This document shows, in pieces, positions 34,124 through 46,499 of a stretch of 64,000 nucleotides of DNA. Below the pieces are notes generated by a model. It did no database searches, was not told the DNA's origin, and saw only the letters and a list, made by a program, of their open reading frames with translations. The stretch is from NCBI GenBank assembly GCA_026182355.1, contig JAPFBL010000035.1:310001-374000 (forward strand), written 5' to 3'. How positions within the stretch are numbered: the first letter of the stretch is position 1; each line of letters starts with the position of its first letter. This DNA is from Hermatobates lingyangjiaoensis. Lineage: Eukaryota > Arthropoda > Insecta > Hemiptera > Hermatobatidae. A program made the position numbers and the translations under genes.

Positions 34124-34935
34124 CTAGGAGACGTGCCCGTCTTTGACCGGTATTTTACAAAAATTCAGAGATGATACGTGGTATTTCAAAATATTATCAG
34201 AAAAATTATAGATAGGAAAAACTATATATATAAATCCACAGTGCCTCTGTATACACCACATTAGCTGTCTGTCCTTCAGATGCATGAAACAGCAGAGAGT
34301 AGGAACTTCTGACTCCTTAGCAAGCAACATACAGTTGACCATGCGAGAAACACTTGGTCTCACTCACTTCAATTCTTGCCGTAGACAGAGTCTGGCCTTG
34401 TGAGACTTATTTACCGTCATTGCGAAACAGACGCTGACGGGAAACTTCAACTGCATCTGTTTGAATTGAACCGGATAATTGCTTGTAATCAATTGTATGC
34501 GTGGTATTAACAAATTAACATATAAACCACACCCAGTCATGATATCAGCCTCTATGACGTATCTCTGCAAAGCACGAATTCGGAGTCGTGTTGCGTTATA
34601 CATTTTTGGGGCACAGAGTATCGTAACAGGATCAGTGGTGGCCCTACTTTAAGTTTTAAGTCATTAATAGGCAGTCCAGGATCAGTCACGGAGTCAAGAA
34701 ATTCAATTGGATAATGACTAACTAATAACTCAGTTTACTAACTTGTAAGTTCTTTCCTCAGCTTGATATAGTGCAAGAACTTGTTTATTAAATTTTCCTG
34801 CCTGCTCATTTGTAGGGATGAGAATTGCTCGTTCAGAAAGCCAGTTATTCTGAATAGATGGCAGATCTTGAACTTCAGGAAACTCCTTGTCAATTATCTC
34901 TTGCTGGGAGCTTAAATGAAAATGAAAATGAAATC
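34124..34935 (-). pseudogene. Helitron 3' end with PIF1-type helicase C-terminus (decayed)
   Basis: On the minus strand the order matches the last ~230 residues of Helitron Rep/helicase proteins: SIQNNWLSERAILIPTNEQA (34700-34900), then DLKLKVGPPLILLRY (near 34640), NATRLRIRALQRYVIEADIM and FPVSVCFAMTVNKS (34364-34603, open for 79 codons), then ETKCFSHGQLYVAC and EGQTANVVYTEAL (34240-34360). Frame breaks separate the parts, and one stop lies in the HGQLYVAC region. Downstream on the minus strand a small hairpin AGACG-ggca-CGTCT is followed by CCTAG and then T, which fits the Helitron CTRR^T 3' end at 34124. The 5' end was not found. Helitrons move by rolling-circle replication using this helicase. 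A second, more decayed copy is at 23183-23441. Confidence 0.75.
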
Positions 34936-34994
34936 AACTAACATCTACATGCTAACACCTGTATATTTTCAAAATAAACATGTCTGTGTAGCTA

Positions 34995-35290
34995 ACAAAA
35001 AACGGCTTAAAAGCTTATAACTTCGCTTCTACCGTGAATTCTCAATCTATTCAAAACTTAGATTTTAAGTCAGACATGCACAAACCTAGTGTCAAAGTTT
35101 CAGCTCGCTATGTCTCATGTGGCTGAGTTTACTTGTGACAACATTTTGTGCTTTAAAGGTCCATAACTTTGCTTCTACGTTGAATTCTTAGCTTAGATTT
35201 TAAGTTAAACATACACAAATCTACTGTCAAAGTTTCAGCTTAATATGTCTTATGGTGGCTGAGTCTTCTCGTGACAAAATTTTGCAGACG
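34995..35290. repeat. Imperfect direct duplication of about 145 bp
   Basis: Both halves contain ataacttcgcttctacc or ataactttgcttctacg, ttagattttaagt, gtcaaagtttcagct and atgtct..tggctgag in the same order, starting near 35016 and 35161. The block directly follows the Helitron helicase relic and may belong to the same element. Confidence 0.6.
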
Positions 35291-35339
35291 AACCGACAGA
35301 CAGAAGGGTGGATTCGGTTTCTCTAATATATGAAACGTA

Positions 35340-37110
35340 AAGATAACATGAAATGAGTCAGTTCTAAGGCAATGTAAAGACAGAACTTTTTTTTATTTAT
35401 ATAGACATCATTGGTTTTTAAAATAAAGAAACATATTGTTAATGCTGTGGAAAAACTTATTAACTAACAAATATAAACTTATTTTTTTACAAAGTCTTTT
35501 TTATACTCGTACAAATACTAAAAAGATATAATGTTTTGTGGTTCAGATTAACTTGTCTACTCCATGAGAGTACACGACACCAACATTTTATAACTTGTGA
35601 TAAATGGAATCATTTTGTTAAATATACTTAATATTATAAGAGATTAAATATTTTTATGTTATTACATTACAAATTAATGTTTTGTAAAATTTAAATAATT
35701 TTTTTTTTGAGATCTAGACTTGTTTAGACGTTTTATATCTCTAACTTATACATTGTTATGAGTGAAATAAATTAAGGAATGAAATATTTATCGCAAAATT
35801 TATAATAATACTTTCTTTAAATCAGATTATTGTAACTGCGTTGTATATTTATAAATTACATTTTTTCATTTAATCTGTAATTAGTTATTTTGATAGCAGT
35901 AAGAAGTGAAAATAGTCTTAGATAAGATTTTTTGCTAATTACATGGTAAAACAGAAGATCATACCTTCTTCTGCGTTAAGAACATATTGAATACTTCGTA
36001 CTCCAGAGCTGCATTAAGTTCGCATTATTCAACTGATAATTCTTCTAGCCATTTAATTGATATATTGAAAAAAATATGTATAGTTTTTTTATAGAAACAA
36101 ACCGTATAACACATTGTCGTGATAAAATCTCAGTTACCCATTAAACAAAACCAGTGGTTTAGTAACTCTTTGACCCGGTGGTCTTGTGACCTGACCTCTG
36201 CTCCACCTTCATCCCGTTGTATCTTTATTAAATTTGAGACTTGCAGATTACTACATTTAATAGTATCTAAATTATAGTTCAGTTTTAATAAAAATTCCTT
36301 ACTTTTACCAATCAAAATATTGGAGGTACACAGGCGAGTATAAAAGACTGGCATTTTTTTTTTTAATTTTTGATATTTCATTGTAGCCAGTAATTGAAAA
36401 AGTCCTAGAAATTATAGATTTTAAGTAAATATTTTGCTTCCATGTGGAATATGAGAAACAGCAATGTTTTAACCACTTTACCGAAATTCACCGTTTACAT
36501 ACTGACCCTCTGCAATGTCTGAAAGTTTAAATGCAACCTTTCCCTGAATCAAATAAATATGCATGCCAGTGGACCAGAGATTCAAATTAAAAAAAAAAAC
36601 ATTAGATTAAAAAAAATAATTTAAATTGTTTTCTGTATACAACTCGATATATTTGTTTGCATAACAGTGTAGTAATTTTCGTGCATAATTATATGGTGTA
36701 TAAATATAATTTGGGTAAATAATCGTTACTTAAAACGAACGGTGTAATTAATAATTAATCAATACTCTAAATTGTATTTTGAAACAAAATTTGAGATATT
36801 TGTTGGCTTAAGTATGTAGGTGTAACAATTCTTGAGTGTAAGTATGTATATATATTTATATTTGGGTGATTGCAGATTTTCATGAATTAAAACTATACAT
36901 TTTCATAAAATTTTCAATTTTATAATGATGTACTATCATTTCCAAGATTAAATGGTAACTCCTTTGTCAAAGTTCTTAGGGAATAATCTTGAGATAACTG
37001 AACCTTCTCTATTTGTTACCGCTCGATGGCCCTAAGAGCGGTAACTAAGAGAGCCTAAGCGTTCTTTGAGTGTAAAAAACTACTTGAAAAATAATAAATT
37101 TGTTTTTCGA
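35340..37110. other. AT-rich intergenic sequence, nothing recognised
   Basis: No gene or repeat family was recognised. A minus-strand frame at 36130-36381 has no family motif and no supporting context. The region ends at a run of about 19 C (37111-37129). Confidence 0.4.
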
Positions 37111-37341
37111 CCCCCCCCCCCCCCCCCCCAATGATCTTGAATATTGACAGTCGGCTGAGCTAATTTTGGAAGACCTGGTTGGGAATAGTCAGGCCGCTAA
37201 TTCTTGACAAACCTAATTGGTAAGTATTTGAACCAGGCCGGTAAAAATCAGATAACGTCAGATATCTGTCATTTAAACAAATCTAATCACTTACAGCTCT
37301 TATCAACTCTGAAGAAGCAGCATTTGTGCTTATCACATTTT

Positions 37342-37648
37342 AGATTAGGTTGTATTGGTAGTCACACGGGGGAACACACATAGGCCGAATATTGACCCTT
37401 TGTGATATCACTACATTGGGAGTTCCAAATGTTGCCTAACTCAAGTATATTTAGAGTAGGGATCTTTAACAAGTACCTGATATCGTACAGGCTCAGGACC
37501 AATGGATTCACATCTTCTTCGTGGGACGACATACTCAGATTTTTTTAACCTTCTGCATGAACAAATCAATAGCCAGAGTGGGTATCGAACTCCGGATCTA
37601 TCAGTCCAGAGGCGATGACATAAGCCATTCGGTTACCCTAGCGGTCTG
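37342..37648 (-). mobile_element. tRNA-derived SINE, copy 2
   Basis: Same family as 30657-31014. The minus-strand head near 37648 carries an A-box-like part, and the B box reads GTTCGATACCC with the adjoining tccggagtt. The body has gagcctgtacgatatcaggt, and the copy ends at 37342 in caacctaatc. It is slightly shorter than copy 1. Confidence 0.75.
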
Positions 37649-37807
37649 AATTATCAGATTTTATTTTAGATTTGAGCTTATCGCATTTTATTTTCCTGCT
37701 TACAAAGCGTTCATTTGATATCCATAAAACGGAGCCTCTGTACTGCAATGGCAGAACCCTGGTGGTCCAGAGAGCGATGGTTGAAAAGCACTGGTGCAAT
37801 CGTTTTT

Positions 37808-38070
37808 GTTATTATTATTATTATTTGAAGGTGGCTATAGCACTGCATCTTAAAAACTATTGTACTACCCACCTTCTTAACTAATGTACCCCAGCAGTTG
37901 GCTTCAACGCCACCAAAAAGCTCAGCGCTTTTGCTGGATCCAGCGGTAAAAGTTTTTCTATGGTTTTGTTGAGGGTCCCGAAACACCTACTTCTGTGCAG
38001 CAAAGTTACCACACAGTCTGCCGGCCGGTGCAACGGTGTTTCTTTCTCTTCTGTGCAGAATCTGCACAAA
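37808..38070 (-). pseudogene. C-terminus and 3' end of a non-LTR retrotransposon
   Basis: The minus strand encodes GLCRFCTEEKETPLHRPADC followed by about 40 residues to a stop. This is the Cys-rich tail (C-x2-C-x8-H-x4-C pattern) that follows the RNase H domain in I/Jockey/R1-type non-LTR elements. After the stop the element continues about 80 bases and ends in a (TAA)n tail (37808-37826), which is typical of I-clade elements. The same 3' end is at position 1-80. The + strand frame at 37672-37884 is a shadow. Confidence 0.65.
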
Positions 38071-38590
38071 CCATCAATTATAATGCCCGTTTAGGCTCCC
38101 TACGTTTCGGGAAAAAGTAACTTCATTTCTCCTTAGGTGCACTTCATTTCAAGTCTTTAGGTGCACTTGTGGGAGGTTGGCTCCCACTAGTTAGTGCTTT
38201 TAGCCCCTCTGCGCTTCCGGAGGATTGTCTTTAGACTTCTTTCTCCTTATTATCATACAGGAGAAAATCCCTGAAGCTCTGTCGGTGGTATTTTGTCCGC
38301 TCCGGGAGAGCACCGCATACCGGAGTAAGTCTATTTACTCAAGGAGGTCGCCTGGTACCCTCGAGGCTCCGTTCGTAATACAGTAACCCTTGTATCATCC
38401 ATCCTTCGGCGTTGATCGCATAACGCCTTGGATTGTGGCTGGGATAAGAGGAGAGGATTTGGGGCGTTGGAAGGATGTGAAAAGAAGGTGATCAGGCCCA
38501 GCGCTTGGGCACCTTCTCCTCCTTTTTCGTTTGTCCCTGCATATAGCTGTCGGAGTTGAGTACTAGAGGCTATTAGAGGCGCATAATCAC
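38071..38590 (-). mobile_element. Probable body of the same non-LTR element (degenerate)
   Basis: A GC-rich stretch directly upstream (minus strand) of the non-LTR C-terminus, with balanced composition ending abruptly near 38590 where AT-rich sequence resumes. Translation is broken by stops and no RNase H or palm motif could be named. It contains a local repeat of aggtgcacttcattt / aggtgcacttgtggg. Assigned by contiguity only. Confidence 0.4.
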
Positions 38591-40450
38591 TCCATTACTA
38601 CCCAATATTAGTTAGTATATATAGCTTAATTTATCACCGATCCAGGAAGTAATCCAATGATAATAAACTCGATAAAATGGTACTGGTGCTCAAAATTGTT
38701 AAAATAGACAATTAAACTACCTATAAGTTAACACTTTTTAAACTGTAAGATACTCGTATCTATTTTATATTATTATGAAGTTCAAATAACAAGAAAATTT
38801 AGTATCATTCCAAATTGAATTTAATGAATTTAATAGAATTAAAATCAATATAAATTTCAATTTACTATATTTCATAAATATGTTGAGATTTACTAATTTT
38901 AATTTAGACGCATTTCGGATAATGCCTTGACTTTTTTTGGTAGATATGTATCAATAAATATTATAACTACCGTACAGGTTCTACTGTTTGATAAGAAATT
39001 ACAAACTTTTTACATACATTTCATTAATGTTTAGCTAAAGAACTATATGTTTTGAGAAATTTTGAATCATTTTAAATGTATTGAATCAGTGTTCTGAACA
39101 TTGCTGCCCCGTGCCCCCCTTTGACGACTATGAAAATGTCATTCACTTCCCCCTCCTCCAACTTTACAACATCATCTCTCAGATTGTATTCAAAATAATT
39201 GGCAGTATTATTAACCTCGGGTAAATTAGGTTTGCTTATTGTTGTTTTAATTTTATTATGTGATTAGATTTTAGACTTTCATCAATAAGAGAATTTATTA
39301 ATTTATTTTTGAGCATTGTCATACAAAAAAAGTTGTCTCACTTACAAATTATAGAGCAAAATTAGAAATAACCGGGATTTCCATTTGTTTAACTGATACT
39401 ATTGATCAGGAATGGAATCATAAATGTTAAAATTATTTATGGAAATTTTGACATTATAAGAAGATAAACTGTTTTAACTCATATACTGGTATTAGGGTGG
39501 TTTAGACGACGTTAATCTTCAAACTATACTTTCAAATATTGCATTCTTTATACTTTTAAATTTTCTTATTATTGATGAAACATGATGTAGGTTTTAAAAT
39601 TTGATTTATTAAAGAATGTCAATTAAGAATGAAATGGTATGAAAAATAAAATAGCTAAGTAAACTACTTACAAATATTCTGTGTTTCAAAATATTAGGTT
39701 CTTTGTATGAAAATAGCCTTCAACCTACAAATAAAAAATGCCTATGCTTATGCAAGTGCACTGTGAGAACACAATCTCCATCGTCTTCCCAAGTTTGTTC
39801 TCACACGTATATTTTGAATTCGATGTTAATTTTTTATATTATTTGTTATTTTATATATTTTGTATTATCCTTCGTGAATTATAAAAATTTGAATTCTTAT
39901 TTAAATATGTGTTATAATTATAAAAATTTGATTATAATGTATTGTATAACACTGGGGACGCGAACTATTGCATAATTTAATTAAAAATGAAACGGTTAGT
40001 GAAGAGAAAGAGGTTAATTACAAAACTATTCTTGAAGATTCTTGAATTATTATAATATTATTATGGTATAAATCATGAGTTGGGAAAAAACCGTAATTAA
40101 ACTAGAAGTAATCAGCAAGTGGAAATTACAAAGCTGTTGCTAAATTTAATTGTGTCTGATATGCACGTGTTAATCTAAGAACATAAAGATACTTCAGGGC
40201 TATTTAACTAATAACTCCGACTAATAATACTATTAAATTTTCCAGTTTATGGATTGATTTGAATTTTATGAGGGTTGAAAAATAAAGTGGTTTTACATAT
40301 TATCTGCGTTTATAAATGTTGATACTACTATGTTTCCTGTTTGATACCATTGTAAGTTATATATTTATATTTAGTTCAACGTGAGTACAAGTACACAAAT
40401 AAAACTTCAGATTTTCACGAACTTTCGGTTTAAACTATCATTACAATAAA
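38591..40450. other. AT-rich intergenic sequence, nothing recognised
   Basis: No gene, RNA or repeat family was recognised. Short frames (for example 39703-39975) are Leu/Tyr/Asn-rich, as expected from random AT-rich DNA. Confidence 0.4.
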
Positions 40451-40459
40451 TAGTAGATA

Positions 40460-40860
40460 CCATGCACACCTAAGGGGAGATATTTGGAAATCAGACCAAC
40501 GACGGTTAAATTCCAACTGTCTGTGCTTAGGTGTGCCTGGTTTTCTCCTATCGTTCAAGGATAATTATAATTGAAGTACATAGAACAGATCAAAGCACTT
40601 ACTCAAATCGATGTTTTGAACAACAGTTCGTCATCGGTGAAGATCTGACGAGATTTGGTCGAGTCCACTGGTAGGTGGAAATTGAGATATGTATATATAT
40701 CGATCTTCATGAGTAAAACTACACAAATAAAGAAAACTCAACACTTACAGTCTGGAATCTTTGGTTCAACCATCATTAGGAGAAACGAAGAGAAAAGGCA
40801 CGGTGCTCCGTAAAATGACGGTGGACTACCGACGTGCAGTACAAACGTGTTCCATCAGAA
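40460..40860. repeat. Hairpin repeats, including a PLE-3 type tail at 40741-40790
   Basis: catgcacacctaag near 40461 is mirrored by cttaggtgtgcc near 40526. At 40741-40790 the sequence caacacttacagtctgg..caaccatcattaggaga is the minus-strand PLE-3 tail seen at 12878 and 59830. The complement of CTAATGATGG replaces the CTGATGA core, so this copy is degenerate. Confidence 0.45.
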
Positions 40861-42430
40861 TGAAGTTAGATAGATGTAAAGGTATAATTAATAAGAGAAA
40901 TGAAAAAACTTACTTGACGACACAGTAGTGTAATGTAATAAATAAGCATTGTATATATTTTTTTTGTCTGTGAAAATATTCTTAGTCGATTTTAAATCGA
41001 CAACCTAGACGAAAAAATACTTGGTTCACTTTTAAGTAGCATTAAGACTGTCATTATTGTCGAAGTGAAGGCAGATATAATTGAAAATTATAACAGTACT
41101 AATCCAGCCCTCTTGTTTAATATGTGTGAAGGAACATTTGAGCTGATTATACGAGCTGTTGAATCATCCAGCGCATACATAGAAAATAAATAATTGGTTG
41201 AAAAACTGGGCTATAGAATACCATTACTTCTTAGGGAGATCCAACGACGTGCTTCATTGCGTAACCTGACAGAAGTTGTGATGTTTCAGCACTTCTCAAA
41301 CCACCTACCTAGAGTACAAAGAATTTCATCTAGTCCACTGTTTGTGTATGTACCACACTGTAGAAACAATTTTCAAAACCCTCCTCACAATTTTTGTGAA
41401 AAATAAGTTTTCCAATGTAACATTTTTATTTACACTTGTAATGCAATATCTGTAACAATTTATATTTATTTAAATGTGTGAGAGTCGTACGATACTTGAG
41501 TTGAGGTGGGTGTAGAGTAATTGCAATTCCTGTCTCTCTTCTCATCCTGCAGAGGTCGCACAGTATTTTCGTAGTGTTCCATAGTTCTTGTAATTCTTGT
41601 TCCTCATATCACTTAATTTCAGAATGAGGACACAATTCTCTTCAGCATGCATGCAGATGAATAACCCAGACCCATGTCTGAAACTTTTCTAGACATTGAC
41701 CTTGAAAACATGCTCATCTCATCATTAAGAACACGCCATTATTGAGTCCACTTATTATTCTTATCTGTTACAATTTCAGTGTCTTGAAAAAAATTCATTT
41801 TATTCTCTTTTAATTATATATTCTAAAATTATGAATCATTTTTTTGTTTTCTTATATTTTCTCCAAATGCAGATGAATTGTGCTGATGTGCTGATACTCT
41901 GAAAAATGGAACAAATGAGCTTTCGTTAAAAATATTGGGCCATAAAACGAAATATTGTAGATAATTTAATTCAGTATTTATGATGTTCATTTAATCATTT
42001 TAAATTATTACATATTCAAATGAATTGTAGGAATGACATTTATTTTAGCCTCTTCTTATTTCAAGTCGACTTTGCTTATAGCAGTGTTCCCGTTGTAGAA
42101 GTACCTTATACCAATTCGATTTCAAGTATCGCTCATCGGCTCATATTTCCGACATTTTATTCCCTACGTGATCAACTTTGAACCTAGCTGATCTTTCAAT
42201 CTTCACTGGTACAAGTATCTCCTAATCATCACGTGCATTGCCTCACACAATCTCCGATATTGTACATTAGCTTGAAACTAAATACATAAATCAAAAGTTA
42301 AAAACATAGGGAAAATCTCTGGCATACTTATATATCATGGTATCGCCACAGGAGTTTCTTATTTCATTGATAACAATGGTCTATTGGTAGCGTATTGACT
42401 AGATTCAAGATTCAAATCTTTGTCATGATT
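40861..42430. other. Intergenic, nothing recognised
   Basis: No gene was recognised. A + strand frame at 41194-41406 is open for 70 codons without a known motif. Confidence 0.35.
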
Positions 42431-42439
42431 TAGATATTT

Positions 42440-43085
42440 ATGAAGTAATAAGATTTCACTATAAACACGTGAAATAACAATCAATGTTCAAACCACAATA
42501 AGAAATAAAAAAATACTAATATCTTTCAACAGTAACAAGCGATCTTCGTCAGAGTCAAAAACCCAACTGAAACACTAGATGCAGAAAACATCTGGTGAGG
42601 GCTTGAGAAGAGTGGGAGGGACGAGTGGTATTTTAAAAGGGTGAAAGTGCATGAAAGGACAAATGTCCAGAAAGTGATGTTTGGGGAAACAAAGGAGTAC
42701 ATAAAGAAAGAGTAAAAAACAATCCACTAGCCGACAACCCTCTTAGAAGAGGCTGTTGTCCTCGTAACGAAAGTATCAAGTTTGAAGAGACCGTTACTAA
42801 TGTTTGTAATATTTGATCTATTAAATTAAATTAGAGACGATTCAATAATATTTCTTAACAACATCGATTTTTCATAGGTAATAAATTTAGCTCCTGTCCA
42901 ATCAATATGATGATTTTCATTGCTTATATGCAAGAATAAGGCGCTACTTTTTTCTTGTCTACTTACGTTGTATTGGTGTTGTTTTACACGTGTTTTTAAT
43001 GATTTATCAGTTTGACCAATATACATTTTATGGCAATTTTTGCACGGAATTTTATCAATACCACCGGACTCCAGTTCCCTGGGAA
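42440..43085 (-). mobile_element. PLE-2 copy (3' tail plus endonuclease), minus strand
   Basis: Runs on the minus strand from the GIY-YIG region near 43085 to the outer tail aagatttcactataaacacg at about 42451. The frame 42826-43026 encodes MYIGQTDKSLKTRVKQHQYN and ITYEKSMLLRNIIESSLI, better preserved than 28043-28390: YIG, R, H and the acidic helix are all present. It is truncated upstream at an AT-rich low-complexity block (43090-43190). Confidence 0.8.
42514..42556 (-). ncRNA. Hammerhead-like motif, PLE-2 tail (copy D)
   Basis: Minus-strand GACT-CTGACGA, weakened helix II (atcg/ctgt), GAAA, gatatt, agta. The catalytic strands are intact, but helices I and II have mismatches. Confidence 0.35.
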
Positions 43086-43869
43086 CTTTATATTTTATAA
43101 AATATAATAATAATTATAATATAGTTAATAATTATTATAATATAATATAATTATAATAATTTTTTAATATTTATAAAATAATATACTAAAACTTAACACT
43201 GCTGAATTTAGTACACAAGCACTTCCCAGGATGAACTGGGTCTTCCCAGTTATCCTGAAACTATTTACAACACTCACATAACTACATTAGACAAAAAATG
43301 TAATTCCTTCAATACCATTTAGATTACTAATATAAAAGAAAAAATGAGGGACAAGATTATTTACATCTTAATGATGACTGGCCATGAGTTGAAAGATGTC
43401 AACTGGCCAATGTTGGAAATATGGTGTCGATGGGATAACGAGAGTATTATTCATGAATGTTGGAAAGTTAATTACGAACTTTTATAACTATTATTATGTT
43501 AACAATCATCATTTTAATAATTATCATTTTTAACTATCGTTTTAATAATTATCATTATTTATACAGAAAACTGCTTTGTATGATAATATGCCGTAATTAA
43601 ACGAGGAGACTTAATGCAAATGAAACAATGAAACAACTTTTGCATCTATTAACATTATTAGGGACTAATACTTGAAATAGTTTAGCGATTAAATATATTT
43701 TACCAAATGATTGCAGTAAAACAAATAGTATGTCAGTATAAACTGCTTTCACGAAGCAACTGAACTAAGTTTAATTTCAATTTGTTATGGACTGAAGGAA
43801 ATAGTAAGTTACGAATATACCCATTACTGATAACAATGTTACTCGTATATACAGTATATTATAAATACA

Positions 43870-44400
43870 AGATTTCATATAAACACGTGAAATAACAATC
43901 AATAAAAGTAATAACAACACCAATACAACGTAAGTAGACAGGAAAAAAGTAGCGCCTTATTCTTGCATATAAATAGTGAAAATCATCATATTGATTGGAC
44001 AGGAGCTAAATTTATCGATAGGATAAAAAATCGATGTTAAGAAATATTATCGAATCTTCTCTAATTAAATTTAATAGATCAAATATTATAAACATTAGTA
44101 ACGGGCTTTTCAAGCGTGATACTTTCTTGACGAGGGCAATAGCCTCTTCTAAGAGTAGGTTTTTTACTCTTTCTTACTGTACTTCTTTGTTACCCCAAAT
44201 ATCCCTCTCTGGATATTTGTCGTTTCCTAAACTTTACACTCTTTTAAAATACCATTCTTCCCTCCCACTCTTCTCAACCCTTCACCAGTTGTTTCTGCCT
44301 TTAGTGTTTCAGTTGGGTTTTTGAATCTGACAAAGACCGGTTGTTACTGTTGAAAGATCTTAGTCTTTTTTTCCATTTCATATTGTGGTTTGATCATAGT
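43870..44400 (+). mobile_element. PLE-2 palindromic insertion with a ~35-bp left arm
   Basis: The left edge agatttcatataaacacgtg..caatcaat is an outward minus-strand tail end. It is joined at about 43905 to a + strand copy encoding the C-terminal endonuclease residues (ENHHIDWTGAK region, broken) and ending gtggtttgatcat near 44400. The intervening 43086-43869 is AT-rich with no feature seen except low-complexity TA/ATT repeats at 43090-43190. Confidence 0.7.
44323..44365 (+). ncRNA. Hammerhead-like motif, PLE-2 tail (copy E)
   Basis: GAAT-CTGACAA-stem-GAAA-gatctt-AGTC. G8 of the core is A and helix I has one mismatch, so it is probably inactive. Confidence 0.35.
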
Positions 44401-44437
44401 ATACTATATAGACTATCATGTTACATGTACTGCTGTT

Positions 44438-44456
44438 TGGGGGGGGGGGGGGGGGA
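44438..44456 (+). repeat. G homopolymer, about 17 bases
   Basis: A run of about 17 G interrupts AT-rich DNA. Comparable G/C runs occur at 729-742, 37111-37129 and 53826-53835. The length may be unreliable in sequencing. Confidence 0.6.
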
Positions 44457-45104
44457 GTGGAGGTAGCTGTGTTATTGTGTTTTTTCTTATTTGAACACTT
44501 CTCTGATGTTTCTGCCACCTCAAAGAGGTGGTGGTAGTGTTTATGTGAGCTAATTTCCCTGTTTGTCAGATCAGTCTGAGAGTTATTTAGTGATGCTAAT
44601 AAGTTACAATAACTGTTTGCTCAAATGTTTTGTTAGTACTATATGATCAGCTGCCAAACTTGCTACAGACTGTGCCTAAATGATACTGTTCAACATGTTT
44701 GTTTAATAACTTCTTCTCCACTTTTAGCAGTGTTTTACTATAAACTGTTTTTTAATATTAATGTTATTATCAATTGCTTTAATTGCATATCTACTTTAAT
44801 TACATGTAGAACTACAGATTCCATCTTTAGTACAGAATTCAATTTCAAGATAACTTTCTAACCGTTTAAACAGCTCCACTAGCCGTCTTTGAGAAAGACG
44901 TTTAATTAATCTTTCAATTCAAATTGTACTAATCTCTGTGGTATTAACAATAAGCGTGTTTGTAATTCCTAATATGTTTTTATATATGTCAATCCTATTA
45001 TTGGAGTAATTGATTGTTAGATTTATTTTAACAATCGCGGAAAATGTGGCTAATTTATTATTTGGCAAACATTTTAGTAATAGGTGAGCCATATTACCTG
45101 TTGA

Positions 45105-45341
45105 TACTAGATTGGAAGTTCTAAATTTAGACTAACTCAAATACATTAAGAGTAGAGATCTTTAACAAGTACTTGACATCGTGCATGCTTGGTACCGACG
45201 GCTTAATGTCCTCTCTGAAGGACAATCATGTTCAAGTTTATTTACCTCCCGCATGAATAAATCGAGGGCCAAAGTGGGTATTGAACCCTGGATCTACCAG
45301 TCCAGAGGTGAGCACGTTGCCACTGGGCAAACCAGGACTCC
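45105..45341 (-). mobile_element. tRNA-derived SINE, copy 3 (3'-truncated)
   Basis: The minus-strand head near 45341 has the A-box region, and GTTCAATACCC near 45286 is the B box. The body has ccaagcatgcacgatgtcaa. The last ~100 bases and the TTAGG-like tail are missing. Confidence 0.75.
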
Positions 45342-45600
45342 ACTTCCAATGGCATGGATAAAAAGGGGCATTATCGTACATTTTATCATTTCAGAAATAT
45401 CATTTTACACTCTAAATAACTAAGCTTTGAGCAATAAAATTTTGTCCAAAAAATTTAAGTGCAAATAGTTAGCAAAAAAAAAAAATTTCAACACATTTCG
45501 ATTGCCGAAAATGGTACAGATTATACTGAACACAGGTAACACTATTATTATACGTCTTAGTCTACGGTATTGAGCAGCGCTTCTTAAACTTTTTTACTTC

Positions 45601-45728
45601 AGGGTGCACCTATGAAACCAAACTAAAACTTTGGGGCGCACCTATGAAACCAAACCAAAACTTTGGGGCGCACCTATGAAACCAAACCAAAACTTTGGAG
45701 CGCACCTATGAAACCAAACCAAAACGTT
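45601..45728 (+). repeat. Four tandem 32-bp units inside the hAT-type element
   Basis: Units start at 45601, 45633, 45665 and 45697, each reading ggggcgcacctatgaaacc with a following aaaccaaaactttt-like part. The repeat begins within the left terminal region (cgcacc also occurs at the right end), so the end itself was amplified. Confidence 0.85.
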
Positions 45729-45821
45729 GGGGCGCATCACTGATTTTAATATAGAAAATTTAGTCCTGTGATTTGATAACAGGAAAATGATTGGAAATTA
45801 AAATGTATAGTTTTTTTTAAG

Positions 45822-45831
<10 letters not shown>

Positions 45832-45920
<89 letters not shown>

Positions 45921-45944
45921 GTGAGAGAGAGGGAGGGCTAGTAA
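45832..45944 (+). repeat. (GA)n microsatellite
   Basis: About 110 bases of nearly pure GA dinucleotide repeat with a few interruptions near the right end. Confidence 0.95.
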
Positions 45945-46499
45945 AAATGATTTAAATCCCCGAGTAAAGGCACAGATGAAGTATTATCCATTCATGCTTA
46001 AAGATTAAAGAAATTTACCTTCCAGTTCAAAATATGAAGTAGCCGAGACTTGACTCAGACTTGAAAACCCCATACTTGGTGTTTTCTCAAATAAATTAAA
46101 ATGGTGCAAAAACTAAAATATAAATCTGTTATATAAACTTAATCTTCCATTATCTTGGGGCGCACCTGGCTACCTTCCAGGGCGCACCGTTTGAGAAGCA
46201 CTGATATAGAGAATTATACATTAGACTATATAAAATAGTTTACCTATCTTTGTTCGACTGACCCATATTCAGAGGGGATATAAACCTAAAAGTCAACTTT
46301 GAATAATGAATAACCTGTTGTACTAGTTTGATTTGTTTACATTGACTTAGATAATTTTTTCAGAATCAGGTCTATCAGATTGTTATATAAATTAAATGAA
46401 AAAAAATTTAAGGGATTATAGTGATTAAATAGACTTCTAGGGAGATTTCATGAATAAAAGTGTAACACCAACTGGAAGAGCATCATAATCGCTTTACTA

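Larger units (their letters stand above)
45575..46203. mobile_element. Nonautonomous hAT-type element
   Basis: The left end is cagcgcttcttaaacttttt and the right end is the complement of cagtgcttctcaaacggtgc. CAG-starting ends of this kind are typical of hAT transposons. The 8-bp flanks gtattgag (45567-45574) and atatagag (46204-46211) agree at 6 of 8 positions, as an aged 8-bp target duplication would. There is no transposase. The interior holds four 32-bp repeats and a long (GA)n run. Confidence 0.75.

Noticed and set aside
37672..37986. Overlapping ORFs on both strands as genes
   Set aside because: They overlap the (TAA)n tail and 3' end of the non-LTR element. Only the minus-strand frame ending before 37881 matches the retroelement C-terminus.
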